From assembly GCA_900239685.1 (NCBI GenBank), contig OENT01000871.1, forward strand, positions 1-64,000: a stretch of DNA of 64,000 nucleotides. Direction: 5' to 3'. The position numbers and the translations under genes were made by a program. Shown one piece after another: positions 48,951 to 62,900 of the stretch (its first letter is position 1; the number at the start of each line of letters is the position of its first letter). Under the pieces are notes generated by a model, which worked only from the letters and a program-made list of their open reading frames with translations, ran no database searches and had not been told where the DNA came from. Source of the DNA: Rotaria macrura (taxonomy: Eukaryota > Rotifera > Eurotatoria > Philodinida > Philodinidae).

Positions 48951-51900
48951 GTTTTCCTATTCAACTCAAATCTATTCCTCAACGGTCCCATTGACTACAA
49001 GCAAATGTCGGAAATTACGGTAATTTCCATACAGTTATATTTTGAACATTTCTATCTACCCTCTTTAAAAAGAACAATACCCTACCCTGGAAAACAAGAG
49101 AAATTTTCGAAACTTCTGAAAGTTTTTGGCAATTTTCTTAATTCACTATTGATTTCTAAAATTCCTCTTATTTTTGAGAGTTCGGTTCGTTTGTTTCTTC
49201 TTAATACGTTGGGAGAAACTTCCCTACTATAGTGATCTTGAAATTTCAGATGTATTTAAGAATTTTCGTTAATTTTAGAGTCAAGAGTATTCGAATTTTG
49301 TGTTTTGCTTCTTTGAAAATTTACGTTTTAAGGGAAATTTTCTTTTTCGGAAGTTCAAATATACCTCAAAACTTGCGAGTATACTATTGCATCGTGTAAT
49401 GAACCGTTCGAAACACACTTTCATAGCCCATGGCTTTTATTACAATGAAAAATTAAAGTTTAGCATAAGGTAGTATATACAATGAAACTAGTCTACTTAG
49501 CTTGTAATCAATTCTTGTGATTTATTTTTCAAAATTTTATTATTTTTCCGTGTCCAACGGTGGAAAATAAATGCTTCTAAATACATAGCCGAGGGAAGGT
49601 TAGAAAGAAAACACTTGGCTAGAACTGAAGAATTATAGAGTTTGGAAATGAATAGTAAGTATATGGATTCTTCATTATGTCTTTTGGTGCTGGCATTCAA
49701 GTGTGATGTATGTTTTTCGTTGAATAGACTATCAATCACCCGATGAACGATAACAGTGCTCAGAGGAAAGTATTGGTCGAAATGAAAATCATCACTGACG
49801 TTCATATAACACCTACGGATGGGCCTCCATAAGAATAACGATGGGCAAAAAGAGCTAGCCTTTGCCTATCTTCAGCGTTCAGCTATTACTGATTAAATGA
49901 ATCATCCATTCATTTCAGACACATCTACAATGTTAATTGATGTTTCGATTACAAAAAAAGCATCGAAAAATTCAAAATCAAATAGAACACCGTGTGCGGA
50001 GTATTTATTCACAACGGAATCGAATGTATGCTTTGATCTTTGTCCTATCACCCATGTTGTCATATTACAATATCTTCTGTTGTCATATCGTTTAAACTTG
50101 ACCTCTATTTGTATTCACCACTCTGGTCTTGCATTTTACGTACTTCTCGTACAGAGCTAGACATATTTACTACATATTCGCTACCTCCACGGCCCTTCTC
50201 GTTTTTTCGTTCTTTCCAAAAAAATGACACACTCAGATTCTTTGAGATTTTCTTTTTATGGCAAGTGGGAACTCATCAATTCATGTTCTTTCTTCGATTT
50301 TGATGTTATTTTGATTATAGAATCTATGAATTCATTGCATACAGTGCATTTTCATGAAGGTTAAGTAAGGTCATAAAGAAGTTCAAGATCTTCACTGATA
50401 AATATTGAATGAAAAATTAACTTATTGATTGTGTGAAGACTGGCCCAGAGTATACATCAATAAAATTCATGGACAATTCTACCACTTAGATCTCCATCGA
50501 CTAGAACTTTCCCATTGACAAAAGAGCAGTATCAAAAGAAAAAAAAATCAATACATTTAAAAAATAGAACATTAAATAAAGGAGATTATTGCGATATGTG
50601 AATAGAATGTTGATAGAATTCAAAAACCTGTGAGCCAATAATTTCTTTACAGTTAAACTGTAGTCGGAAAATTTAATGAAGATATTATTTTTCTCGTTGA
50701 CTTCAATATACCATTTTCAGTAACTTGGAAACATAGAGGGATTAACAAAAATCGAGCAGATGTCCTCCCATATTTTCCAATAGGCAAAATAAAACTTTAT
50801 TTGAGTAATGGATTTATTCTGTACTTACTGATCTGATGTCTTAGATAATTATGTTTGAAATTCGATTATAAATACTCCTAGTTAATCGTTTCTTGTTTTT
50901 AGAAGCACATTGTTACTCATCAGAACAATAAGTAAAACTGTTTCTAACAAACAGCAATAATATGAATCATATCATCATGGAAATATTTGAATCATAGATT
51001 TTGTAGACAGAATATGAGTAATTGTTTTTTTAACGTCAAGAATAAAACTCAGTTCTGCAAGTGTCTAAACATGAAATACTATTTCATGGAAAAAAATGAA
51101 TAAAACATCTATTTGATGTGTGTATATATATATACGTATTTATTATTTTTATGTAAGTTATCAAAGGTTATCGAAATTTCGTTGCGATGCTGAAGCATAA
51201 TAGGTGATTGAGAATTAATGTCAAGAACATTGACATTATTTGATAAGCGCTGTACAGATTATAAATGAAAAATACTAGCTAGATATTTATTTGTCTTTCA
51301 TCTTTATTCAACAAAATATATGTATTGAATCATTTATGATTTCTGGCAAATAAATATAATATGAAAATGGCATGAATCTTGATTTAAGAACGAACGAAAG
51401 AATGACGAGAAAATTTTGTATTCGATTTCATTTTTATTCCTTGCGGTCACAAAATATAGTCATTTTAAGCTTTCCATTGTGACACATTTTTTTTTCTCGT
51501 CCAAGAATAAAAATTTTCAAACATCAAAACATAGAATGTTACCGAATTGATGTTATGATAGTCTTGATTTCAATCTTCTTTATAAGGTCATTGAATAGCT
51601 TTAATTAAGTTAATCTTATCTTAGTACGATTAAAAGAAAAGAAATGAAAGTTTGATCTATTCTTTCAATAATACTCTATTCTATTCTTCGTAGAATGTAA
51701 AAGGTAAGACGGCATGCAGTTAAACCACCAAAATAAACATTAAGAACGCATGCATCGTTAATTTATGCTGCGGTTTCGATCCCAAAGTAATTCGAACGAA
51801 AAAGAAGTATTATTCTATGTAGTTTTTTCTACCTTTACAGTTATCTTTTTCAAGTTTTTTTTTTCGTCACTTATTTTTCACGTGCCTCAGTAAACTAATG

Positions 51901-52796
51901 TAAAGCAGTCATACAGAAATTTAATTCAATTCTTTTTTATTATTTGTTCTCATAATATTGTTCCAATTTTCCGTAACCACGTAAGAGGACTGATTGGGGG
52001 AACATTTTAAATTATCATGATCTCTGAAGAGATCTGCCCTTTCCATTACTTACCAATCTAAGAAATCATGAACACTTGAAAAACACCCGGGTTGTGTGAA
52101 CCTCAATGTATTCATAATTGCACCTTTTAATTTTCGCGATTATCTTAAATCGACTATCCATGCGAAGACAATTGTAAAGCTTGCTGCGACGAAGCTCTTT
52201 AGCAAAGGAATAACATTTATTTTCGATCATATGGTTGAACTCTGTCCAGATCAGCAGCGTTCTACTATATCATCACATGAGATTAATAGGAAACTATTTA
52301 GGATCACTTTTACTGATTAATAGAACCATTCTTTTTAAGAAAATGAATAACTTGGTAACGATGTGCAACCAATAGAACGTTTTAAATATGCAAATGACAT
52401 AAGTAACTGTAACAGCGGTCACCGGTACCAAAATACTGAGTAAACTCCACCGCCCTGGAATAAAAAGCCTCGGGCATTCTATTAAGGCCGAGTGACCAAA
52501 AGGTTTCGGGGGAACCTTGTAATATAACCCAACTTTTTTCACAGTTTTTAATTAGAAAAGTTCTCTAGAAAACCGAAGAGGTTTTTCTGGGTTTTCTTAA
52601 GGTATTCCTGGGGTTTTCCTTCGTTTCGAACGTCAAAAACCAGGTATGTTTTTGTTAAGCTACAATTTCATCTCAAAACCTTGAAAAACAGGCAGTTTTA
52701 CGTAAAAAATTGGTTTAATAATTATTAAATATTAATTAAAAGTGGGAGGTTTTCTATGATGGATTTCACATCGTAAAATCCTGATGAACCTTCTAA
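48951..52796. other. Gene-poor intergenic DNA
   Basis: 3.8 kb of AT-rich sequence. Short frames of 74–102 codons occur on both strands, but none shows splice-site pairing or a known motif. It leads directly into the large palindrome. Confidence 0.5.
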
Positions 52797-53741
52797 ATTT
52801 TCATAGACGATTTAGAGATTGATTCGAATTACAAGCTTACAGTTTGTCTCATCCGACGGAGAAAACCAAAAGAATTAAAATTTTACTAAATTAGTCTGAC
52901 AACGAATTCTTTAACTTGGTCTGTTGTCTATGTTAGTATATACAAGAATTTAGCAAGAATCAACGATCTTGAACAGACTACGATTTCTGATTTACGCACT
53001 GAATGGTGAAGACATTTATCTGTCGACAAACTTAGGGAGAAACAGCAGGCTTTTGCGTTTGAATTCATTCTACAGTACTTTGAAGTACTTTCAACTACTT
53101 TTTCACTTTGATTTAATTCTCTATTTCAAGTTTGTCGTTTCTCCCAATGATAAAGATACTGCCGACTTTCACAGCTTATGTCACTCAAGAATTAGTAACA
53201 TTTTGATTTAAACATTGAAATCGATTAACTGACTACGTGACTGTCTGCATGGCTATTAGGCTCAAAGGGTCAATTATACGTCGAATTAAAAGTCGTCAAC
53301 ATTATCGTTCGAGCATCGTCTAACTTTTGACGTTCTGACGTCGGATCAGTTTAAAACGGAAAACAAACGTTAAGTGTCGAATTAACTGAGATGACCACCT
53401 TAAACTTGGAACACTCGAGACTGTCATGTAGTCAGCTAGTCGATTTCAATGTTTAAATTAAAATGTTTCTAGTTCTTGATTGGAATAGGCTGGAAGGAGT
53501 GCTTGCGTGTTCATCTGAGGAATTATGTTCTCACCATTCAGTACGTAAATCAGAAATCATAGTCTGTTCAAGATCGTTGATTCTTGCTAAATTCTTGTAT
53601 ATACCAACATAGACAACAGACCAAGTTAAAGAATTCGTTGTCAGACTAATTTAGTAAAATTTTAATTCTTTTGGTTTTCTCCGTCGGATGAGACAAACTG
53701 TAAGCTTGTAATTCCAATCAATCTCTGAATCGTTTATAAAC
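52797..53741. repeat. Large imperfect palindrome (foldback-type element), ~945 bp
   Basis: The left arm starts near 52797 (TCATAGACGATTTAGAGATTG) and the right arm ends near 53741 (CAATCTCTGAATCGTTTATAA). Over about 200 bp the outer arms (52797–53005 and 53530–53741) match as reverse complements with only a few differences; CGTCGGATGAGACAAACTGT is one exact stretch in the right arm. The inner parts also pair, for example TTTAAACATTGAAATCGATT near 53207 with the reverse-complementary AATCGATTTCAATGTTTAAA-like sequence near 53440. The left arm has roughly 120 bp with no partner. A central spacer of about 150 bp remains. It could be a foldback transposon or a deleted TIR element. It has no transposase frame. 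Confidence 0.85.
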
Positions 53742-56700
53742 ATTGCGCTACATTATGATTTGACATTGGTCATAGTATGTTCTCTTCATCTGATAAAGAA
53801 AATTTGTATTTCAAAAAAGAAGCGAGAGCTTTCTTTGAATACAAGTTTGAATTTAGACTTATCTCGTTAAATTTGTTTTGCTTCTTCTCTATTATATTTA
53901 TTTCGATTTACCTTCAATCGTTCAATTTACCGTTGATCACAACACAACTAGAGAACGCATATGGCAAAAACAGATATTCGAAAAATAACATATGGAAATT
54001 TGTTGATCGTGAAAGAAGAAGGGTTAGAAAAATTCGACAAACGTTGTTCAATGATTTCCGAACGACTCTTTAATAAATATGTAACGCATGGCAATCGGCT
54101 AGTATACGGGTTTTTTTCGGAGGGGGGTAGCATTGTCTATTTTTCTCATTCTTAACATTTGGAATATCTGAGAATAAAATGCTCTCTTGACAAAAAATAT
54201 ATCGATGACTCAACTCAAGCAAATATATAAAAGATAATTTATTATATTTTAACAAATGCTCGTGATGAGTGTGTTTTTTACGATTCGATAAACATATGCG
54301 CATATGCAGAAGTTGAGTAAATACGCGCAGTCCTGTATCGTTTTTCTTTATCGATCTGTCTATGCATAAGTAGTGTCATAGCGAAAAGTTTAACGCTTTA
54401 AATGTGCTGTTTATTACACTTCTTCTCCTTTTCTCTATTCGATGCCAAGTTTACCATCGCATCGGTATTTGTCCTTCAATAATACAGGTAAAACCTAATC
54501 GCGTTCTCTTTTTGCATGCCAACGAAACGACATGCAGTGCACATCGATCAATGTCATTGAAATAATGAATATTTTCTAATATGTTATCATATAGTAAATT
54601 TCAACAATCAATTGCCTACATCACAGCTGAATAAAGAAGAGATTTATGGAACGATGTTAGGTGCTAGTTGTACGAATAAATGAAATAACAAATGATAATG
54701 TAGGATTTAGAAGTCCAATCGTAAGGTTGTATATATCAAGCAGTGTCGAATAAGCAAATAACTATTCTCATGTTTTTAATTGTGGAAGTAGCAACATTAT
54801 TAATTAATCTAATTCGAGCTGAGATCGACAATGTGTACTGATTCGATATAATAAAACGAAATAGTATCAGTAAAAAACGATGGATGATAAATACTGAAGG
54901 TGAGATAAGTTACATTAAACACACAATGTGTTCGTCACAAATGTTATCGTTTCATTGAATCAATCAATTATTCATTTCTCTACGATTTCCTTTTCCGGTC
55001 ATGAACAACTCTACATTCGTAATTGTCGAAAGGAAAATTAAGAGTAATGAATGACATTGTATATGAAATGCACACACAAGATTTTATTTCGTTGATTATT
55101 AAATATTTCATTTAGTATTCTTTTTCTTGTACAATCATCTGGTTCACCTAGATCTCTTATTTTAATCTTTCCTTCGAACGTTAAAAACAAGCTGAAGTCT
55201 ATTTGATCATTTAATATCAAGCATATTAAATACGATCGGTTTTTTATCGATTCGTTTCAATTTGAGATAGTCAGCTTTAATTTTATTACCTAATATTTGA
55301 CACAATACAAATTGTTTATTCCATTACATATCGATATTGATTAAGAGGGTTTGACAAAGATTCATTACGTTGGTCAATGAAGTTCTATTTTTCGCAGAGA
55401 GAAAAAAAAGTGTTCGAGGTTAGAGAAAAAATGTCGTTAAATTGTATTCAAATGATAAACATGGCTGATTTGTTGCTTTTCGTCATTTTGATCAACTTCA
55501 AAGATAATTACTCGAATTGAAGAAGAATTTTTTTAATAGCATGAAAAAGAAAGTAAATTGATTCACATGAAATAGGTGTTTTAATATTTCCTCGAGATTT
55601 TTACAACGAATGAAATCAAATATACATATGTATATATATGACTAATCTACAAACAATCAAACATGTTTTAGGAGTTTCTTTTTTAAAATTAATATTTAAT
55701 CGCTAAAAACATATTTGAAACATACCAAAACTTCCTTGCTCTTATCCCATAGATGACACGTTTTTGAGAAAAAAAGATTTATCCTGTGTAAGTTTCTGCA
55801 TAATGCAACATGTGTGGGTGGCCTTGGCCTTTTTGTTCCACGTATTTTCTCAGCAGCTTTCTTTGTTTGCTGACGAATGATTCATTCGTTGCGTTCTCTT
55901 TTCTTGTGCTTCTCTCTTGGTGAAGTCGAGACGACAATATGACATAGATCTCAATTTTCGTTGTTCTTCATCTTCAATCTATTAACATCGTCCTCGCTAC
56001 GTCCTAACATACGACGATGACTAAATAAACTTCAGGCATGTTGCAATTAAAATTTGGAACATGAATGAACGATAGAAAAGAAGAATTGAACCTTTTCTTC
56101 TGTTTGCATCCGTGCGATAACAAGACCAAACGGAGACTAAAGAAAAAGTTCATATTTTTTTCTCTTTTCTATACTTCTTGCGGGCAAATTACAGTTCTTT
56201 CAGTTGGTCGGCCCGCCAGCGAACAAGCAGTAGGCGAACATAGGAAGCACGCGTGTGGCATATATTTTTCGATCTTCATCCGCGCTATACTACCTTTTAT
56301 GAGACTGTAGGAAAAGAGAGAGAATGAAAAAAAAGGAAAAAAGACAGACAGAAAGAAAGAAAGAAAGAAAGAAAGAAATGAGTTTCTCTCAATGCATAGT
56401 CAACTCACTGTCAATGGTCTACATTGAGAAAGAAAGAAGAACATAAACAGGTAAATTGTCACATCCATTTTTTTTTCGTCAATTCAATTGATCTCGGTTT
56501 TTTGTGTTTCTCTTCGTTTGCAAGAAGAAATCTTTGAATCAATGGAAGACTGTTCAGTGCGAAGCGTGTCGTAAAATCTTGAAACTATATTTCAAAGAAT
56601 AACTGAAGTCATCTTATGACGATCTTTTTTTCTGTTTTCTCTCATAATAATTGATTCATATCACTGAAAAGTTATTGATTCATTTTTCTTTCTCGCCATG

Positions 56701-56968
56701 TTAATGTGTGACAAAAAAAGAAAGAAATTGAATTCGAAATATGCAATCGTACATAGGGCAAAAGAAGATATGTAAAAAACCGAAAAAATGATTGGTTTTT
56801 GTACAATTCCGATGAAAAAGTAGTAGAACAAGAAGACAATAGAAAAATAGTCTTATACTACACTAATTTCACCTACGAGTTGAATCGTACAAAATGAATA
56901 TGTTCGTCAAGTGATCTGAACAATATCTTTTAGTATTTACATGTACTTTATTGTCTATTCTTTAGATA
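53742..56968. promoter_or_regulatory. Intergenic and upstream region of the Kelch–b561 gene
   Basis: Mostly AT-rich. Bases 56160–56300 are noticeably richer in G+C (CGGGCAAATTACAG, GGTCGGCCCGCCAGCG) and are followed by a GAAA microsatellite, so they are the best guess for the promoter or first untranslated exon. A splice acceptor (CTATTCTTTAG) ends at 56965, three bases before the ATG. The 98- and 64-codon overlapping frames near 53777–54155 lack family features. Confidence 0.4.
56351..56378. repeat. (GAAA)n microsatellite
   Basis: Seven consecutive GAAA units, just downstream of the GC-richer patch upstream of the Kelch–b561 gene. Confidence 0.95.
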
Positions 56969-59900
56969 ATGAAAATGACAAAATTAGCGATAGTTTTTCA
57001 TTGTTTATTCATATTTATGTCATCTATAAACTCTCAACAACTTCAATGGATTTTACTAAGCGATGGTTCAAGTGGGGATACACCAATGCCACGACGTGAT
57101 GCTGCCCTTGGTTTTGACTCAGCGTTTCTTATTTTATATGGTGGTCGCGATCAATCTGGAATGCCTCGTCAAGACAGTTACGCATTCAATATTCTTCAAG
57201 GTATACATCATATCTGTTGACATGCTTTTCAAACAAAAACATCAACATTTATTTCATTTGTTTTTTAGGTTACTGGGAGCCATTGAATTTCCCAAATCCA
57301 CCTAGTAGTCGATATGGTATGGCATCGGCTAGTTCAATAGGTAGTGGCTTGTATATATTTGGTGGTTTCGGCATGCAAGGTTCATCGCAATTTTACAATC
57401 CATATACAGGATACGGACAATCTGGACTTGCAAGCTATAAACAAAATCCAGCTGGATCAGATAAACAAAAACCAAGAACTATGAGTAAAAGAGATACAGC
57501 AAATACTAATCAGCAAGCTCCAGCAGCCATGTCAAAGCAGTATATCAATCAAATGAATCCAACAGGATTCAACAATCATAATGATAATGATGATCGTGCT
57601 GATGAAAACTTTTATGCATTATCGGATTCTTGGTTTCTTAGTTATGCGTTAGTTATTTTCATTGTAGAAATATTTTCATCTGTAAGGATTTTATATTATT
57701 TCTTTTAAATTAGAACAAAAAGTTGGCAACAAACACAAACATTTCAACATGGTCGTGGTTTTGGTTCAGCAGCTGTTACACCATATGCAAGTGGTTCACC
57801 AAGAGTTATCTATAGTATGGGTAAATCACATGATTGGATGTACTCAACTGTTGAAACAACTGGTCAAGTTACATCTGGTTATAATCAAATCGGTGCAGGA
57901 CAAGTAGCTACAAGTAAGCTATTTGTTTGAAAACTAAAATAATTCGTATAAAAATCTTCGATAAACTTCTCTTTTCTCGTTTTAAAATATAGTAAGGTAT
58001 GATTTACCTTCATTGAATCCATTGTATGCACATGCTCGTTACGGCCATTCAACAGCATTACTCACTGATAATCACCTTCTACTTTACGGAGGTTGCCTAA
58101 GGTAAAAGAAAAATAAAACTATTCATAAATCTGACTCATTCAAAAAAAAGTACTTGATACTGATATACTTTTAATAAAAGTGATTTATCTTTTTCTCTAT
58201 ATTGAAATTTGATTATTTTGAAGAGAAATTTTTACTTATTTAGTGCTTATGGTAAAGGTGGTCCATGTCCATCAAAAGATACCTGGCTATTACATATTGA
58301 TCGTGGAAATTGGGAACGTCTTTGGGAGTGTCCACCAACAAAGACAGGTGCTGCTATGGTAACACTTCCATCATCCAGTGTATGTGCATCGATGGGTCAA
58401 GGAATATTCGGTAGTTGGTCAGGAGGCAATATGGGTAATGAACCACCGGTAGCTGTTTTATGGGGTGGTCGAGAATATAATCCATCATCAATACGCGTAC
58501 GAATACATGTTGATCCAAATTTCTTCATTATTGCAATTATTTTAATTTATTAGACTTATCCAAGCCCAGTTGACGAAGTTGCTGTATTTAGTTTGAGTCA
58601 AAAAGAATGGCTTTTGAAACGAGCACGTCCATCTGCAACAGTAAGTTGACATCATTTTTTTCTATATAATTCTACACTCCTTCTACTTCCTGTCTTTTTT
58701 TCAAATTAAATTAAGGAATGAGTAAATACTAACTTACGGGTTAGCTTTTATATTCTTTCTCTGGTTGTTTTATTCTGTGGTTTAAATAAATAAATATATA
58801 TATATATATATTGAGATAACGCATGCTTGTTTATGCATGAATATTGCTTTTATTTTAATTCTCATATAAATTTATACATAACTATTCAATGATTTTCATT
58901 CTAGGGTGGTAATTTTCCAATTCAGCGAGAAGGTGCTGCTTTTGTTGCTGGATGTTTTCAAGGTGCACCTGGCATGTTTGTCTACGGCGGAAGAAGTATT
59001 AAGTAAGTAGTTTTGAATATGATTGATTTGAATTCAAGTATGATACATAGAAATTTCCTTTGTGTCCTCCTAATTCTTTGTCTGATGGATGCACATTTGA
59101 ATAAAGAGAGAATCTTCAGAATTCAATTCTCTGCAAGAGCTCGACGGTCATTCTGACATGCAAATTTCAAAATTGTCGAAATTATATTCTTGAGTTATCG
59201 AAACCTATCGAATCTATATGGCGAAGGAGAAATGAAAAACGAATATGTATACTTAGTACGATTAAATGTTGTGAGTGATCTAAAACAAATATAGACTCTT
59301 ATAATTCAATGAAAATCGTTTTTGTACGACCATTTAAAAAAGAAGCACTTCGAAAACTATGCTTTTCCTATTCAATTTTTGATATGCCTAATGAACGAAG
59401 TAGGCTTTTTTCCGATATTAAGAATCATCCGGAAACCTCATAGATTTGTATTATTGGACGATTCAAATTTAAAACAGCGAGGTTAGTGAAGAAAATTTTT
59501 ATTCTTGACTTTTTTACCCTTGTTCAATAGTCTTATTTGCGGAAGCATCAAGCGCAACTTTGTCGGTTATTTCAACTACTGCATGTGATTCATATCTAAT
59601 GGTTTTGTAGTTGATCTTGCGTGGACTGATTCCCGATATATGCTTCCAAATCGCTGTACCTTCGAAAGTATCTCTATTAATATATATATATACGTCCTAT
59701 GTAAAGAAAAACTACAGGGTGCTGCATTTTATTTGCGTCATACTATTTTTGTGCCTGTCTAAATAAGAGTACATTAGCGTCACGCCGGAGACAAAACAGG
59801 ATTTTCATCTATTTTTTCAAAGTGACTTTCGAAGAAAATTATATAAACAATCTCCATCGTCATGATGAATGTGTCGAGTAAAAGAAGTATAATATTTAGA

Positions 59901-62900
59901 ATCAGCATAAAGCACAACCAAATTGATTATCATATACCTTACAAAAAATTTCTTTCTGTCACCAAATCATCTGTATTTCATTGCATTTGTTCTTCTGTGT
60001 GTGTTTCACCCTTTGGTCTATTAAGGAATAATTTTTTATAGAGAAAAAACCTCCAGAAAATATTCAAATCGATGTAGTTTTCAATGTTTAATCCGCATAT
60101 TACAGTTATTTTTCTTGAAACAAACTTTTGCCATAACGAAGGGAATCCTTCAAAATCGTTTTCTTCAAAAGCCACTGTGCTTAAGAGAGATGAAAACCTT
60201 GTTTCACTACAACTGTAAAGCTAATATACTATTATTTAGACAAATAATAAATAGTATGACGCATTTAAAATTCAGCGCAGTGTAGCTTTTCGTTACATAG
60301 TTATGGATATATATATATATATAAATGCATGTATGTAACAATAGAGATACTGTCGAAGGTGTAGCGATATGAATTACATATAGTCGTTGACATACTTCCT
60401 GTTTTCAGTTCTAGATGCTCTATATCTGATGTTTTTTTTTATAAAACGATTCTTCAATCTGTACTGTTATAGGCCGAAATAAATATTGATACGATTTGTT
60501 GACAATTATCAACGTAGATAGTATTGACGTATACTGAGAAAAGTCGTCCTCTCAGTTAAATCTACTATAGAGCAACCAAAAGCTTGAAATTTTTAGATTT
60601 TGTGTTTTAATAGAATAAAATTTTGAATACATAATAAGGCAAATTCAAAGTTGAGCATTTGACCACTAGCTGATATACTGGCACTATCCTTCATGCTTTC
60701 GTAATCCTGACCATCACATCTTGACAAGAAACTTTCATATAACGATTTATATTTCAATTCCAGCGCTCCCATAGAGATATACGTTGCCTTTTACCGATAC
60801 GATCATATTTAGAACTTCTGAATTTGTAGTCATAGATGTAGAGAGGATTGCTTAAATAAGTCGGGTTTGGAAAAAATCATCAAGGATTATTACTACGCTG
60901 ATTGAGAAAATGATGTTGATTTTTTCGAATTAGAAAATAATTCAAGAAATCAAATATTTGGTACAATTAAAAACACTGAAATTGAGCAGTGCTTCCATTG
61001 TAGTGTCTCCAATTTGCAATGATAAACATGATCAGGATATAGATGTTTTTCAAAAAAGCGTATATCATTTCGACTAAAGCAAAACTTTCTCATCCTATTC
61101 AACCTGTAGAAATAATACAATAAGGTCACGTAATTTAATCTGAGCCACTCCTTATACTTGAAGATTCTCTTTGTATTATGTTTCACAAACGAGTAAATCA
61201 ATATTTATAAAAAAAATTTTAAAGGTTGAAAACACAGAAAAAGAGAATGGTGATTATCGTTTCCATAAACACTGATGAGTCTAAGTTTTAATTTGCATTA
61301 GTTAATATGATTTATTCTATTGGTGATAAATCAGGTTCATTATTTCCGAGGAATTTCATGTACTGAAATCGTTTCATTCAACTGACGAAAGCATTCTTGT
61401 CCGAGAGCCTTTCGTCTATTAGAACATTGTACAATTTCCGAGTGAGATTTCAAAAATTATGATTATTTTTCATCGCCATCCATTGTGCTATTGAAAATGT
61501 TCTGCATTTCGTTGATTTTTGAATGAGTTAAAATAGAACACTTGTTTGTTTTGATGCGATTCCATTTTTGAGCAGATTAACTTTTTAAAATATATTCTAT
61601 TCATAGTGACCGTCGTTTACTATCTGATCTGTGGTTTTTACAAGCAGCACCCCGTGATGCATTAAATTCACAGAATTCACGTGGATGTATTTATCCATTT
61701 TCATATTATCATCTTCATGGAATATTTCAATTTTTTGCGTATGGTGTCATATTTCCTATTGGTTATCTGGTTGGTCGACATGGTGGAACTCTATCTATTA
61801 AAAGACCATTGCATATGATTCTGCAAGTAAATACATATCTGTTGATGATTCCGTTTTCACAAATGCATTTATCTTTGATAGATTTTCGGTGTTGCATTAG
61901 CTATATGTGGATTTGCTTTTGGTGTGCATTCTGTTCGCGCTCCGGCATGGCTTCATTTTAAACATGCACACGCCATTATTGGTATAATTACATTTATTTT
62001 GACGATTATTCAGTTCATTGTTGGCTTGTAAGTGTATTGTCTATGAAATACGGTAGAGATGGAGGAGTTTGCATGGGATTCAGTCGAACAGAATTTGTTC
62101 GTGTTGCGTGAATTAAAACGACAATGTTCGAAAGTCAGAAACGTAAAAGCAGACCGATTGCTTTGGAATCACATAGTAACACGAGGAAATTCGTGTGCTT
62201 GTTCTCTTAACCTTGAGTCTTGTCAATTGTACATGCTTGACATGACTAATTTATCTTGAAACGAATATGTTAACGATAATACAGACACATAAGGCTGAAA
62301 TTTGTTTTTCAAAAAGCTCAAATCTATTTTGGAGTCAATAAGATGCTAAAAACTTTATTGAAAAACTGTGAGTTTTCTAATATGGCAATCGTAATGTCCA
62401 ATAGGCTAGTTCCCAAGTCGTCAGTTGACCAAAGTTACCATAGATTATGATCTCTCATATGTAAATTTAGGATTTTCAAAGCCTTTTTCGCTTTAGTTCG
62501 TCATAACTCAGTCGATTCTTTTCACATTTTACTTTTCTATAAAAGATTATCAAGTTCTTTTTTCTGCTTGTTTTTACTTCAATGTTAGTGCATTCGTGAG
62601 GCATTTAACAAATTAATATCTAACGAAATACTTCAATATAAGGTATACATCTCGTTTATTTTCCATAGTATTTGCCTCCAATGGATTCTAATTTTCCAGT
62701 TCAAGAGTAGAAATAATCCACCACTTGACCTTCTACCATAACTTGATAATTATCAATCCTTTCACAGTACTCTGCAATCTTTTCAAAGGCAACAAATGAA
62801 ACGTAGTCTTTCGAGATGGCAATTATTCTCCTGTTCTTCATTCTGGGGATAGACTGAAGTTAATTAAAAAAATGATTGTACTGAACGTAGTTTAATCTTA

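Noticed and set aside
49497..49805. 102-codon minus-strand frame
   Set aside because: No domain, no signal or membrane pattern, no splice context, and codon usage like non-coding AT-rich DNA.
52380..52510. Locally GC-richer, hairpin-prone sequence considered as a tRNA
   Set aside because: CTCGG/CCGAG can pair, but there is no A-box/B-box pattern, no acceptor stem of seven pairs and no anticodon loop in the right place.
53777..54155. Overlapping 98- and 64-codon plus-strand frames just after the palindrome
   Set aside because: They overlap each other in different frames and show no family similarity. They do not look like a transposase for the palindrome.
59715..59745. CTACAGGGTG considered as a mariner/Tc1-type terminal repeat
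   Set aside because: No inverted partner was found within a reasonable distance and no target TA pair could be matched.
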